DNA of 64,000 nt from Roseomonas indoligenes (lineage in GTDB: Bacteria > Pseudomonadota > Alphaproteobacteria > Acetobacterales > Acetobacteraceae): NCBI RefSeq assembly GCF_017813365.1, contig NZ_JAGIZA010000020.1, positions 1 through 64,000 of the forward strand, written 5' to 3'. The translations under genes were made by a program, and so were the position numbers. Under the pieces are notes generated by a model that searched no databases, had not been told where the DNA came from, and saw nothing but the letters and a program-made list of their open reading frames with translations. Shown piece by piece: positions 24,884 to 33,481 of this stretch (positions within the stretch are counted from its first letter, which is position 1; every line of letters begins with the position of its first letter).

Positions 24884-26812
24884 ATGTTGACCGGAATGCC
24901 CCTTTCCGACTGGCACAATGGATCTGGTGCGCGTCTTCGCCTGATAGCGCGGCTTCAGAGAGACATTTACGAGTGCATCCGGAATGAGATTTCTGAAGAC
25001 CCGTTCGCTATCGTGGACTTTCCAGACATTCGAAATCCGGGCGATTCTGCAATCTGGATGGGGCAGATTCGATATCTCGCAGCGATGCATCGAAGGCGTC
25101 CAGCTTTTCTCTCGAAGATGCGCGACTTTTCAGCAGATGACTTAATCAAAGCTGTCCCATCAGGACCTATCTTCATACAGGGTGGTGGTACATTCGGCGA
25201 CATCTGGGTTGGGCATCAAAATTTCCGTGAATATTTGATGGAGCGCTTCCCGGACCGCCGGATCATCCAATTCCCTCAATCTATTCATTTCAAATCGGCG
25301 AAGCGCTTGGAGCAGGCGAAGCGCGCGATTGAGCGGCACGGTAACTTTGTTCTACTGGTCAGAGACTCGCAATCCGAATGGATCGCGCGCCGCCATTTCA
25401 ATTGCGACATCCGACTGTGCCCGGACATGGCTTTCTGGATGGGGCCCGTCAAGCCGCTCGGCGAGGTGGGTGTACCAGTCCTTTGTGTGCTGCGCGAGGA
25501 TAAGGAACGGGCACGCCCAGATCACACGTTGGCGCCCGACATGCCTGCCGAGGACTGGATTAATGAGGCAGCCTGGAAGATCAAAGCAGCAAAAGCCATA
25601 GGCTATGCCTCCGCTGCCTTGGTGCCTCCTTTCGGAGAGGCTCAATTCCGTGCTCTTGACTCAGCCGCCCACGCGCGCGTTAGCCGCGGGTTTGTACATC
25701 TGTCTAGGGCGCGCGCAATCGTTACTGATCGGCTGCACGTACATATCTTCTGCCTCCTTTTGGGGCAGCCTCACGCAGTTCTCGACAACAGTTATGGTAA
25801 GGTAAGGGCATTTATGGAAACATTTTCGGGTGGCACGGACCTCAGTCATCAAACGAATTCGATCCAAGATGCAATTGATTGGGCCCGCTTCAAAGCGGGG
25901 ATGGCCAAGCCTGAGGGGCGTTCTTTCTCTTCTTCAAACTGTTCAGCTTTCAGCGACATCGCGTCGCTCGGTTCGGCAAATGAGCCGTCCGGAGGACCTC
26001 TACTGACCTTCATTATCCCGGTCCGTCATCCTGCAAATGCTCGTGACTGGACTATAGTGAAGGCTAATCTTGCTCAGACCGTCGGATCGATTGCCAACCA
26101 GACACACCCCGATTGGCATGCCGTGATCATCGCCAATAAAGGGTCCGACCTGCCAGACCTGCCCGAAAAGTTCAGCGTTTGTTACGTTAGATTTCCACCA
26201 AATAAGCAGCATGAGAGGGGGAAGGCGAAGTCGCGAGAAGCGTTCTGGGACGCATTCCGGGTCGATAAGGGGCGGCGAGTTACTGCCGGTATGTTAACAG
26301 CGAGGGATAGCGCGTTCTTCATGATTGTGGACGACGATGACTTCGTCAGTTCGCAGATTGTCAACTATGTTGCTGCGCATCGCGCGTCCAACGGATGGAA
26401 GATCGACCGCGGATATGTTTGGAATTCCGGTGGGCGGCTTCTTATGGCCACTGAGGAATTTGGCCGCCTATGCGGAACCTCTCTGATCGTACGGTCAACA
26501 CTATACGACTTGCCCGCCAAAGTGGATGAGGTCAGACCTGACTTCATCACAGACATGGTTGGTAGCCACCGTCGAATCGAGGGTATCCTGGCAGAGCGTG
26601 GAACGCCGCTCGCAAAGCTGCCGTTCCGTGGTGCGGTTTACCGCGTTGCTAGTCCTACTTCACACAGCCGTACCCCAAGCATTTGGACCAAGTACTCCTT
26701 GAACAGAAAAGGACTCAAGCAGCCACTCACGCTGCTACGAAACGCTGCGAAGCTGCGCCTCATCACCGCTCGAATCAGGAAGGAATTCGGGCTGCCTGCA
26801 GCAACAAGTTGA
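24884..26812 (+). CDS. Fusion of a polysaccharide pyruvyltransferase-family domain and a glycosyltransferase domain
   Basis: The 642-residue protein has two modules. Residues about 40-340 match the pyruvyltransferase family: VDFPDIRNPGDSAIWMGQIR, then GPIFIQGGGTFGDIWVGHQN, and TDRLHVHIFCLLLGQPHAVL. Residues about 370-610 look like a GT-A glycosyltransferase: LLTFIIPVRHPANARDW, QTHPDWHAVIIANKGSD and an acidic metal site FFMIVDDDDFVSSQIV near residue 480. It could both add a ketal pyruvate and extend a glycan. The start used is the first ATG at 24884, with AAGG close by; an ATG at 24896 is an alternative. It shares the lower GC of the cassette. Confidence 0.8.
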   Translation: MLTGMPLSDWHNGSGARLRLIARLQRDIYECIRNEISEDPFAIVDFPDIRNPGDSAIWMGQIRYLAAMHRRRPAFLSKMRDFSADDLIKAVPSGPIFIQGGGTFGDIWVGHQNFREYLMERFPDRRIIQFPQSIHFKSAKRLEQAKRAIERHGNFVLLVRDSQSEWIARRHFNCDIRLCPDMAFWMGPVKPLGEVGVPVLCVLREDKERARPDHTLAPDMPAEDWINEAAWKIKAAKAIGYASAALVPPFGEAQFRALDSAAHARVSRGFVHLSRARAIVTDRLHVHIFCLLLGQPHAVLDNSYGKVRAFMETFSGGTDLSHQTNSIQDAIDWARFKAGMAKPEGRSFSSSNCSAFSDIASLGSANEPSGGPLLTFIIPVRHPANARDWTIVKANLAQTVGSIANQTHPDWHAVIIANKGSDLPDLPEKFSVCYVRFPPNKQHERGKAKSREAFWDAFRVDKGRRVTAGMLTARDSAFFMIVDDDDFVSSQIVNYVAAHRASNGWKIDRGYVWNSGGRLLMATEEFGRLCGTSLIVRSTLYDLPAKVDEVRPDFITDMVGSHRRIEGILAERGTPLAKLPFRGAVYRVASPTSHSRTPSIWTKYSLNRKGLKQPLTLLRNAAKLRLITARIRKEFGLPAATS

Positions 26813-26879
26813 AGGCGCTTAATCAATGGTGTGCTTGCACAGTCCTCTGGCCCGATGACTCGCCATCTAGCAAACCGAT

Positions 26880-27704
26880 TTATGCTACCGAATGACCACT
26901 GCGTAGCGCATACGGCGCCACACGCAGGAGCGGGTCGAGGTCCATCTCGGCAAAGGCTTTATCGGGCCTGCTGCGATCGTATGCTTCCGACGCTGCCAGG
27001 AAGCTTTGGTGAAATGCTAGCTCTATTCCGAACGCACTCGTGAGGTCTCGCCATTTGAATGGCACATTTATTCCGCTACCCGACCAAAAAGCGAAAGGTA
27101 TCCCATAGGCGAGGGCAGTCACCGCGGCGTGCATGGCATTTGCCATGACGAAGCGAGCGGAGACGATCGCGTCGATGAAGGCTTCGCAGGATGCCGCGTC
27201 GTTCGGTATAGCAGGGCGCTTCACCACATAGTCTGGGCACTTGTCCAAATCCTGCCCACTTGGATCTTGATGGTGAAAGTGGGGAACCCAGAGAACTTTG
27301 CCGGCCACTGCAGGATCATTCTTGGGCTGGTACATGCGTGGGAGAAGGAACGCAGAGTCACCCAACGGCGTGGAGCGAGGCAGTCCCAAAGCGTCGCGAG
27401 ACAGCGTGCCCCTCACTCCGAGAAAGCGGCACCGTCGAAGCATCTCTTCGGGAAGCGGCTCCCCGTCCTTCTTGCCGCACTGCCAATACAGCGCCAACCC
27501 GTTACCGTCGCCTGCAGCGAGTGCTGTCTTCTGGACGGATTCAAGCCGAGCCTCGGTGATGACACTGCCCACGAGGTGTATGGAGTGCGCCGGGTAGCGG
27601 CATTCACCTTCAAATAGACGATTGAGGTAAACAAGGGTGAGCGCGTCCCCGAAGTTCCCTACCGGCTGTTTCTGCAGCCAGAAAAAGACGCGGTTAGTGG
27701 TCAT
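26880..27704 (-). CDS. Polysaccharide pyruvyltransferase-family protein
   Basis: The 274-residue protein begins MTTNRVFFWLQKQPVGNFGD and ALTLVYLNRLFEG, the opening of ExoV-like pyruvyltransferases, and continues with CRFLGVRGTLSRDALGLP and VMANAMHAAVTALAYGIPFA, the conserved His-containing helix. Members transfer pyruvate from phosphoenolpyruvate to a sugar of a surface polysaccharide. The start at 27704 overlaps the end of the upstream glycosyltransferase by 11 bp, implying coupling. A longer frame exists but only overlays that gene. Confidence 0.8.
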   Translation of the reverse strand: MTTNRVFFWLQKQPVGNFGDALTLVYLNRLFEGECRYPAHSIHLVGSVITEARLESVQKTALAAGDGNGLALYWQCGKKDGEPLPEEMLRRCRFLGVRGTLSRDALGLPRSTPLGDSAFLLPRMYQPKNDPAVAGKVLWVPHFHHQDPSGQDLDKCPDYVVKRPAIPNDAASCEAFIDAIVSARFVMANAMHAAVTALAYGIPFAFWSGSGINVPFKWRDLTSAFGIELAFHQSFLAASEAYDRSRPDKAFAEMDLDPLLRVAPYALRSGHSVA

Positions 27705-28821
27705 CGCGGTTCCGCCCGTCGTTTGACGGTTCGTCTGCATTGAGCGACCGCTCACCTTTCTTGCGAAGATCATCATAGATATTGCCGAGCTGCTCGCTGA
27801 TGACGGCTGGATGGAACTTGGCAGCATGAGCAATGCCTTGGAGACGTCGCTGAAGGCTTCCCTCCGGAGTGAGCTTAAGAACTTCCGATACGGCTCGCTG
27901 GGCGTCTGATGGTTCGTCGGGACTGTACAGATAACGTTGCAAAGATTCGGGCAAGAGCTCGACAAAGGTAGGAACGGCGGGGGCTACGATGATGCCACCG
28001 ACTGTCAATGCCAGCATAGCAACGCCCGAGGTAAGCACCCGCGTGTAAGGCAGCATAAGGCAGGATGCGGATCTGAAGAGGGTAGGCACATCGTCCCGTG
28101 CGACATAACAAAGATCCCAGCTGACGTCCTCACGACTGGCGAACTGACGCTTCCAAGTCGCGCCAGCAGCACCCTGGCCTGCAATCCTTATCGTGCACTC
28201 ATGTGCCCGGGTAAAATCTCTTCCGAGCGCATCCAGCATGAAATCGAAGCCCTTCTGAGCACGCATTGTTCCGAAACCAAGCACGAAGCGCTCCGCAGGG
28301 AGCTTGTACGGTTCTTGCAAGGCAGTCGCCGTCTCTGATTCCGCCTCGTACATCCCGGCGTAGGACGGGTGGCTAAGGTACGTCATCCGAGGGTCATCGA
28401 CCGCCACGCCGGTCTGCGTTTGTAGAAGCTTCGCGGCGGCTCTATTGTGTATAAGAATCTTAGAGGCAAGCTCTGTGACGAGCCGGCGTACGGCAATGAA
28501 GTGATCTACATAGCGCGGAACGTGTGGCAGCTCGTTATGAATGGTAAGAATGATTGAGCCACCTAGGGCGTGGAACTGACGGAGCAGGGATGTGACTTGC
28601 TTCAACCGCTCGTCGGCCAACTCCGGCGTTGTAATCTTATCGAAGAAGAATTCTTCCCACTGAACGTGGAGAAGGACGGTCTCACCAGCGTTGAGACATC
28701 CGACAGCTTCCGGAAGCCCAGCCTGTTCGCGGAACACGGGCGTATATCGCTCGCCGAGCTTATGGAGCAGAAGCTTTACATACAGGCTTTTCTGTGACAC
28801 CGGACACATGAAGACCTTCAC
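27694..28821 (-). CDS. Glycosyltransferase, GT4/GumK-like
   Basis: The 375-residue protein has a two-Rossmann (GT-B) pattern. The N-terminal half includes ETVLLHVQWEEFFFDKI and GSIILTIHNELPHVPRYVDH, where the HNELPH motif is typical of this group. The C-terminal half includes FVLGFGTMRAQKGFDFMLDA, IRIAGQGAAGATWKRQF and SASCLMLPYTRVLTSGVAML, the nucleotide-sugar region. I place the start at GTG 28821 (reading MKVFMCPVSQ), as the first residue of the opening strand; an ATG at 28809 is possible. It lies 46 bp after the preceding pyruvyltransferase gene. Confidence 0.78.
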   Translation of the reverse strand: MKVFMCPVSQKSLYVKLLLHKLGERYTPVFREQAGLPEAVGCLNAGETVLLHVQWEEFFFDKITTPELADERLKQVTSLLRQFHALGGSIILTIHNELPHVPRYVDHFIAVRRLVTELASKILIHNRAAAKLLQTQTGVAVDDPRMTYLSHPSYAGMYEAESETATALQEPYKLPAERFVLGFGTMRAQKGFDFMLDALGRDFTRAHECTIRIAGQGAAGATWKRQFASREDVSWDLCYVARDDVPTLFRSASCLMLPYTRVLTSGVAMLALTVGGIIVAPAVPTFVELLPESLQRYLYSPDEPSDAQRAVSEVLKLTPEGSLQRRLQGIAHAAKFHPAVISEQLGNIYDDLRKKGERSLNADEPSNDGRNRDDH

Positions 28822-28867
28822 GGTCGGAGTCTCTGGCGCGAATGGAGCGTTCGGCGATCGAGAGGTA

Positions 28868-29725
28868 TCATTGGCCGACGATCTCATGCATGCGGTATTG
28901 GCCGCGCATCTGTGAGCTGATCTCCGCGCGGCGGTCGTCGTCGATGAATGGACATGCAGCGATGAGCTTGTCCGTATCAATTGCATTGGCGATTGGCGAT
29001 CGCAATGCCGCTAGATCCTTCATCGTCGTTTCTGCGGTCGGAATAAACGGCTCGATGTCGAAGCGACCAACGGACGCCCAGTAGTCCTTGAACTTGAAGC
29101 CGTCACCGACCGGCTTGTCCGAGAATTTGACCCAGGTCGCCGGTACCCCGAATGAGTGCGAGGCGATAATGCCGTGAAGCGAGCTAGAGACAATGCGGCG
29201 GCAGCTTGTAATCTCGTCGATGACAGCGGTGAGTTCGCCGGTGATGTCGATCACCTTCACGCTTAGGAATTCGTCCTGAGCGGGCAGCGGCACGACACCA
29301 GCCTCTCGAACGTGCTGGATGACGCCCAACTCCCACCGGACCTCGCGCGGCGGCTGGTGCATGCAGGGGAAGAAGATGGCAGCATCCCCAAAAATCTCTG
29401 GGCAGTCGACGTCCAGTTCCTGGAGCTTGCGTCGACTCAAAGGTCCGCGGACTGCGGCGATCTCTCGTGGAGCAGCTTTAATTGTGTCGGCGCTGTCAAT
29501 GAAGCCTGTTCCCCAAACGGTCCAGTTCGCATTGCTCTTTGAGAGGTGGCTCCCGATTGCCGAGTAGATACTCTCCTCCGTGCCGCTAGGCAGTTCCTTG
29601 GCATGGAGAACAGGTCGCTGTGCCAGATACGAAACGAGCACCGGGTTGAGTGCGTCGCCCCAATTAGCGTCGACAACCTTGCTCTTAGCCCAATGTAGCC
29701 AAATCGGCCTGTTATGGCTATTCAT
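28868..29725 (-). CDS. ExoV-like polysaccharide pyruvyltransferase
   Basis: The 285-residue protein reads PIWLHWAKSKVVDANWGDAL at the N terminus, then AAVRGPLSRRKLQELDVDC, FGDAAIFFPCMHQP and the hallmark SSSLHGIIASHSFGVPATWV followed by KFSDKPVGDGFKFKDYWASV. This is the classic ExoV pattern. It probably adds a pyruvate ketal to an exopolysaccharide side chain. The start at 29725 was chosen because residues upstream are not family-like; no strong ribosome site is visible. It follows the TPR-GT2 gene by 64 bp on the same strand. Confidence 0.85.
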   Translation of the reverse strand: MNSHNRPIWLHWAKSKVVDANWGDALNPVLVSYLAQRPVLHAKELPSGTEESIYSAIGSHLSKSNANWTVWGTGFIDSADTIKAAPREIAAVRGPLSRRKLQELDVDCPEIFGDAAIFFPCMHQPPREVRWELGVIQHVREAGVVPLPAQDEFLSVKVIDITGELTAVIDEITSCRRIVSSSLHGIIASHSFGVPATWVKFSDKPVGDGFKFKDYWASVGRFDIEPFIPTAETTMKDLAALRSPIANAIDTDKLIAACPFIDDDRRAEISSQMRGQYRMHEIVGQ

Positions 29726-29789
29726 GCACGCAAGGTCCCTGACGTGTGTCCGTTGTGTAAGAAGATTGCTATTTGGCTGGGGTGGTGCA

Positions 29790-31886
29790 TTAGTTCTGCC
29801 ATCCTGGAGGGCACCGGCAAATGCCCGGCGACATAAGCGTTGGAGTACCCTCAAAAATCATACTTCCGGGTCCGGGTAAATACTCATCCACGCGCTCTGC
29901 CAAGGTATTGTAGTGAGCATACTCCTGGGAAGCCGTGGCATGTTGCTTTTCCTGAAGAACTCGTTCGATCTTCTGCAGGAAGCCCGGATAGAATTTGTAG
30001 TGCAGAAGCGCAATGTCCAGCGTAGAAACCTTGGCAGGAGAACAGCTGTGAGAAGCTGAGATGTAGTCGATGCTTCCCCCGCCGCGAATTCCCGAAACTT
30101 TTCCGATCGATTGAAATTTGCCATCGAGGAGCCGCGTTCTGGTGCCGCCCGTGTATCTCACGTAGGGACAATCGACAATTGGAACGGGGATGCAGAAGGG
30201 GTCGAAGTAGCGACAACTAGCCATTCCGCCCTCTGGGTCGTCCAGCATTCGCAGCGTCTCCGGAAACATGTCCAGCATCCGGCCGGAGATTGCCTCTGCT
30301 CCTTCCTGCTTCATGAATGTCCAAAGGGCACCGAACGACCTTTCCTCGTAGAACGGGAAGACGAGGTGTTCGTCCGCATCTACCCGGAGGCAGAGCGTCT
30401 CCGCGAATTCGCTTCGACCAATCAACGGATTGATCCAATCATTTCCTGCCCTGGCGCGTCGGAAGTCTTCGCGTGTCGAGAAGAGTTCGACATCGGGCTG
30501 AGCTTGAAGGAACTCGAAAGTTCCGTCGTCAGAACCGTTATCAACGATGGAGAATGCCTCAATGCCGCCCCGTCGGTAATGGGCCAGGAAGCTCTCTACG
30601 ATCGGTCGCTCGTTCCGTAACTGGCAGAATACTGCTACATCTGGCCGTCTGCCTGACCAATCCCGTGTGGACACCAGCTCTGAACTACGATCAGTGACCT
30701 TCCCGTGCATGCGCCGACTGCGCCAAGAGCGCTGGGCAGCTTGCACCGCCCCACGCCGTACGTCGAGCCACTCGCGAAGGCTTGCGTGCCGCGGAGGGAA
30801 GTAGGGCCAATTGGCGACGACCTCCTTAATCCGATCCACCTGCTCTTCGGCCTCAACTAGGCGGCCAAGAGAGATAAGAGTGACCGTCCGGTCGGCGCTG
30901 GCCTGCAGCCAAGGAATGGTGCCAGTGATACTCTCCGTAAGGCGGAGCTCCGCACCCTGAAGCTGTATCTGCAGATCCGGTCTTTCCAGGATCGCTTCCA
31001 CCGTCTTTGTCGAAAGTATGCCCTTGCAGCAGCGCCGAATGGCTTCTTTTGACTCCGCAAGGAGAAACATGCCCCGCTTCGCGAAGAGTGCCGAAATAAT
31101 TTGCGGGACTTCTTCGGCCTGAGCGCTGTCCTTGACCATTGTTTCGCAGAAGGCGACGAGATGCCGTTCGTCGCCGGTAAGATTTAGAAGCTTGGCCTTG
31201 ATGCGCAATAACGCGCCCGAGTTGGGGTGATCTTTGAGATATTTGGCGAGGAGCGCCTCGGTTGCGGCGAACTGCCTTATATCGAGGAAGATTTGTATCG
31301 CGTCACACGCCACATGAATTGAATCTGGATGTGTCGCCATCAAGGCCGAAAACTCTGCAATGGCGGGAGTGGAATTCCCGGCCTTGTGCCAGGCCTGAGC
31401 GCGTTCAATCCGCGCCTGGAGCTTGTGGCTCTCTGGCGCCGTTTCAAAGGCGATCTGGCGTGCCTCTTGAGCGGCCGCGAAATGGCCGAGCCTACTGTGA
31501 ATCACAGCCAGGTAGGACGCCGTTGAAAAGGCTGTCTCTGGCACTTGAAGCAATGAAAACAGGAGATCGAGCCCCTCAGCAAAGGCACCGGCGTCGACGA
31601 GGGCGCGCGCGTACTGGACCTTCTCTCGCAAGGGAATATCGAACTTTTCGGCGCGGCGCTTCCAAGCCGTTAGCGCCCGCGCCGGCTGCTTGGCTTTCTG
31701 GGCCGCTCTAGCCTCCAGTCGAAGGCGCTTGATGTCCGGATCAGGCCGGTGCGCCGTGGCCAGATCCAGGGCCTCTAAGCAGCCTACTGGGTCACCCCCT
31801 TTTAGGGCGGAGGAGGCCATCGAAAGAAGCTCGGCGTAGGTCAGCCCCTTCTGCTTGGTCCCGGCGGACCATCCGTCAGTCGCCAT
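29790..31886 (-). CDS. TPR-repeat protein with C-terminal GT2-type glycosyltransferase
   Basis: The 698-residue protein has about 400 residues of TPR-like helical pairs (YAELLSMASSALKGGDPVGC, then LEALDLATAHRPDPDIKRL and many more) followed by a glycosyltransferase domain: PDVAVFCQLRNERPIVESFL near residue 414, FSIVDNGSDDGTFEFLQAQP, and the acidic metal site LCLRVDADEHLVFPFYEE near residue 500. Such enzymes act on surface glycans or glycoproteins. The start at 31886 was chosen as the last Met before the TPRs. The open frame continues upstream through an octamer tandem repeat to 32084, so the N terminus and its expression may vary with repeat number. Confidence 0.8.
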   Translation of the reverse strand: MATDGWSAGTKQKGLTYAELLSMASSALKGGDPVGCLEALDLATAHRPDPDIKRLRLEARAAQKAKQPARALTAWKRRAEKFDIPLREKVQYARALVDAGAFAEGLDLLFSLLQVPETAFSTASYLAVIHSRLGHFAAAQEARQIAFETAPESHKLQARIERAQAWHKAGNSTPAIAEFSALMATHPDSIHVACDAIQIFLDIRQFAATEALLAKYLKDHPNSGALLRIKAKLLNLTGDERHLVAFCETMVKDSAQAEEVPQIISALFAKRGMFLLAESKEAIRRCCKGILSTKTVEAILERPDLQIQLQGAELRLTESITGTIPWLQASADRTVTLISLGRLVEAEEQVDRIKEVVANWPYFPPRHASLREWLDVRRGAVQAAQRSWRSRRMHGKVTDRSSELVSTRDWSGRRPDVAVFCQLRNERPIVESFLAHYRRGGIEAFSIVDNGSDDGTFEFLQAQPDVELFSTREDFRRARAGNDWINPLIGRSEFAETLCLRVDADEHLVFPFYEERSFGALWTFMKQEGAEAISGRMLDMFPETLRMLDDPEGGMASCRYFDPFCIPVPIVDCPYVRYTGGTRTRLLDGKFQSIGKVSGIRGGGSIDYISASHSCSPAKVSTLDIALLHYKFYPGFLQKIERVLQEKQHATASQEYAHYNTLAERVDEYLPGPGSMIFEGTPTLMSPGICRCPPGWQN

Positions 31887-32038
31887 CCAATCCCCGCCCC
31901 CGTCCAAAGGCGCCCCTTCGTATCCGCTAATCGGAGTCAAAGCTCTATCGTCGGAACGACAATCTGAGAGAGCATTATCGTCCGTCGTGGTCCGGCCGGT
32001 TGCTGACTTGCCAGCTTCCAGGGCCGGATGCCAGATCC

Positions 32039-32094
32039 GGCCATCCGGCCATCCGGCCATCCGGCCATCCGGCCATCCGGCCATCCGGCCATCC
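32039..32094. repeat. Octanucleotide tandem repeat (GGCCATCC)7
   Basis: Seven perfect copies of GGCCATCC run from 32039 to 32094. On the minus strand each unit is GGATGGCC, so every unit carries an ATG, and three units give the 8-residue peptide MAGWPDGR. Because 8 is not a multiple of 3, gain or loss of a unit shifts which ATG is in frame with the TPR-glycosyltransferase gene downstream. This resembles contingency loci that phase-vary surface-glycan enzymes. Confidence 0.9.
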
Positions 32095-32194
32095 GACCGA
32101 CGTGACGGGCCACTATCCCGAGGGAGCCTGGATCTACCAGCTGGAGCGCCTCAGTCCCGACCGACTTCCTGCAAACGGCTGCCATGATCGGCTG

Positions 32195-32583
32195 TAGGGC
32201 GGCGACGGGGCCGACACCCTCTCAAGCGGGGCCGGCGCCGACGAGCTGATCGGCGGCACGGGGCGGACTGGTTCCTCTTCGACGTGGCCCCGAGCGCTGC
32301 GGCTTCGGACCGGCTGATCGACCTCGAGGCCGGGGTGGACAAGGTCATGATCTCCCGCGCGGCCTTCGGGATCGCGGCCGGGGTCACGTCGGGGCTGGTA
32401 GCCAACGCCGCGCCGGCCGCGAGCGGGCCGGGGGGGGGCGTGCTGCTCCACGACAATGCGGTCGGCGGTGCGGGCGGGCTCTATTGAGATGCGGACGGCG
32501 CGGGAGGGGCCGAGCCGGCCCAGATCGCCCGCCTGTCCAAGGCCGCCCCGCTGAGCGCGAGCGACTTCCTCTTCGTGGCCTGA
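32195..32583 (+). pseudogene. C-terminal relic of an RTX calcium-binding protein
   Basis: From 32198 the frame reads GGDGADTLSSGAGADELIGG, that is RTX nonapeptides of the form GGxGxDxLx. A one-base loss near 32260 then shifts the frame to WFLFDVAPSAAASDRLIDLE, AGVDKVMISRAAFGI and a typical hemolysin-type C terminus ending SASDFLFVA. A stop replaces Trp at 32485-32487, and another stop (TAG) lies directly upstream at 32195. RTX proteins are calcium-binding and exported by type I secretion. Only the tail remains; the 5' part is gone, possibly removed with arrival of the glycan cassette. Confidence 0.75.
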
Positions 32584-32761
32584 GAAGGGGCGAGTGCCGG
32601 GAGCTTAGTCTGCCTCTTGGTGCTTGGCTTCCTGCCCGAACAGAGCGAAGGGTTAGTGGCGCAAGGGGTGCCAACATCCTCCGCCGGTACCCTGACCCTC
32701 TCTCGTCAGGGCTCTGGGTCGTAGGACCCGGCTAGTCGGGTCCGATCTAGGGACCCTGACC
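32584..32761. promoter_or_regulatory. Leader of the DUF3489 gene with two hairpins
   Basis: Two perfect stem-loops lie before the DUF3489 start. CCCTGAC at 32690-32696 pairs with GTCAGGG at 32705-32711, and GGACCCG at 32724-32730 pairs with CGGGTCC at 32737-32743 around GCTAGT. CCCTGACC recurs directly before the ATG at 32762, where it could compete for pairing with GTCAGGG and mask the start. A regulatory role is inferred. Confidence 0.4.
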
Positions 32762-33481
32762 ATGACCCAGAGCAGAACCCTGTCGACCACACAGGCGCAG
32801 GTCCTCGTGGCCGCTGCCCAACACCCGGCACGGCTGGCCGAGGCGCCTCCGCACCTGCCCGCTGCTGCCCGGAACTCGGTGCTTCAAAGCATGCTAAGGA
32901 CCGGCCTGCTGGAGGGGGTGGCCGACCCAGACGACCGCGCCACGACGGTGTTGCGGATCACCGCGGCCGGGCTGGAGGCGATAGACGGGCCGACCACGAC
33001 GGAGCTGGCCGTCATGGAGGCGGACGAAGGCGGGGGAGAGCATCCGGCCACGAAGTCTGCGCCGGCTGCCCCGCCACAGCCTCGTACCTCGCTCCGGGCT
33101 GCCGCAACCGCCCTTCTGGTGGCCTGGGACGCGGGCCTGGAGCGGTCAGCCCTGGCAGGCTCCGTCGAGGCGCTCAGGGCCGCTTTGACCCGCGCTGGCG
33201 CGACCCGTCCACCTCGCGACCCCTCTGCCCAGCGTCGTCCGCGCGAGGGCACCAAGCAGCAGGCCGTCCTCACCCTCCTACGCCGGTCCGAGGGCGCCAC
33301 CATCGCCGGGATCATGGACGCCACCGGTTGGGCCCAGCACACGGTCCGGGGCTTCCTGGCCGGGCTCAAGAAGAAGGGCCACACCGTCGAGGTGCTGGAG
33401 CGCGTGCGCCAGGTCGGGCCGGGATCGCAGGGGGCGAAGGGCAGCTATAGCGTGTACCGGATCAGCGGGGAGCAGGGCTGA
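32762..33481 (+). CDS. DUF3489-domain protein
   Basis: The 239-residue protein has an N-terminal winged-helix-like half (STTQAQVLVAAAQHPARLAE, then VLRITAAGLEAID), a low-complexity linker, and a C-terminal DUF3489 domain: GTKQQAVLTLLRRSEGATIA followed by GIMDATGWAQHTVRGFLAGL and KKKGHTVEV. That domain is a small predicted DNA-binding fold commonly encoded beside serine recombinases on phages and integrative elements. Its stop overlaps the recombinase start by one base (TGATG), so they form a two-gene operon. It may be a directionality or regulatory factor. Confidence 0.75.
   Translation: MTQSRTLSTTQAQVLVAAAQHPARLAEAPPHLPAAARNSVLQSMLRTGLLEGVADPDDRATTVLRITAAGLEAIDGPTTTELAVMEADEGGGEHPATKSAPAAPPQPRTSLRAAATALLVAWDAGLERSALAGSVEALRAALTRAGATRPPRDPSAQRRPREGTKQQAVLTLLRRSEGATIAGIMDATGWAQHTVRGFLAGLKKKGHTVEVLERVRQVGPGSQGAKGSYSVYRISGEQG

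Noticed and set aside
31887-32084. Upstream start at 32084 as the main start of the TPR-glycosyltransferase
   Set aside because: The extra 66 residues are repeat-encoded and low in conservation; kept as a variable alternative rather than the primary start.
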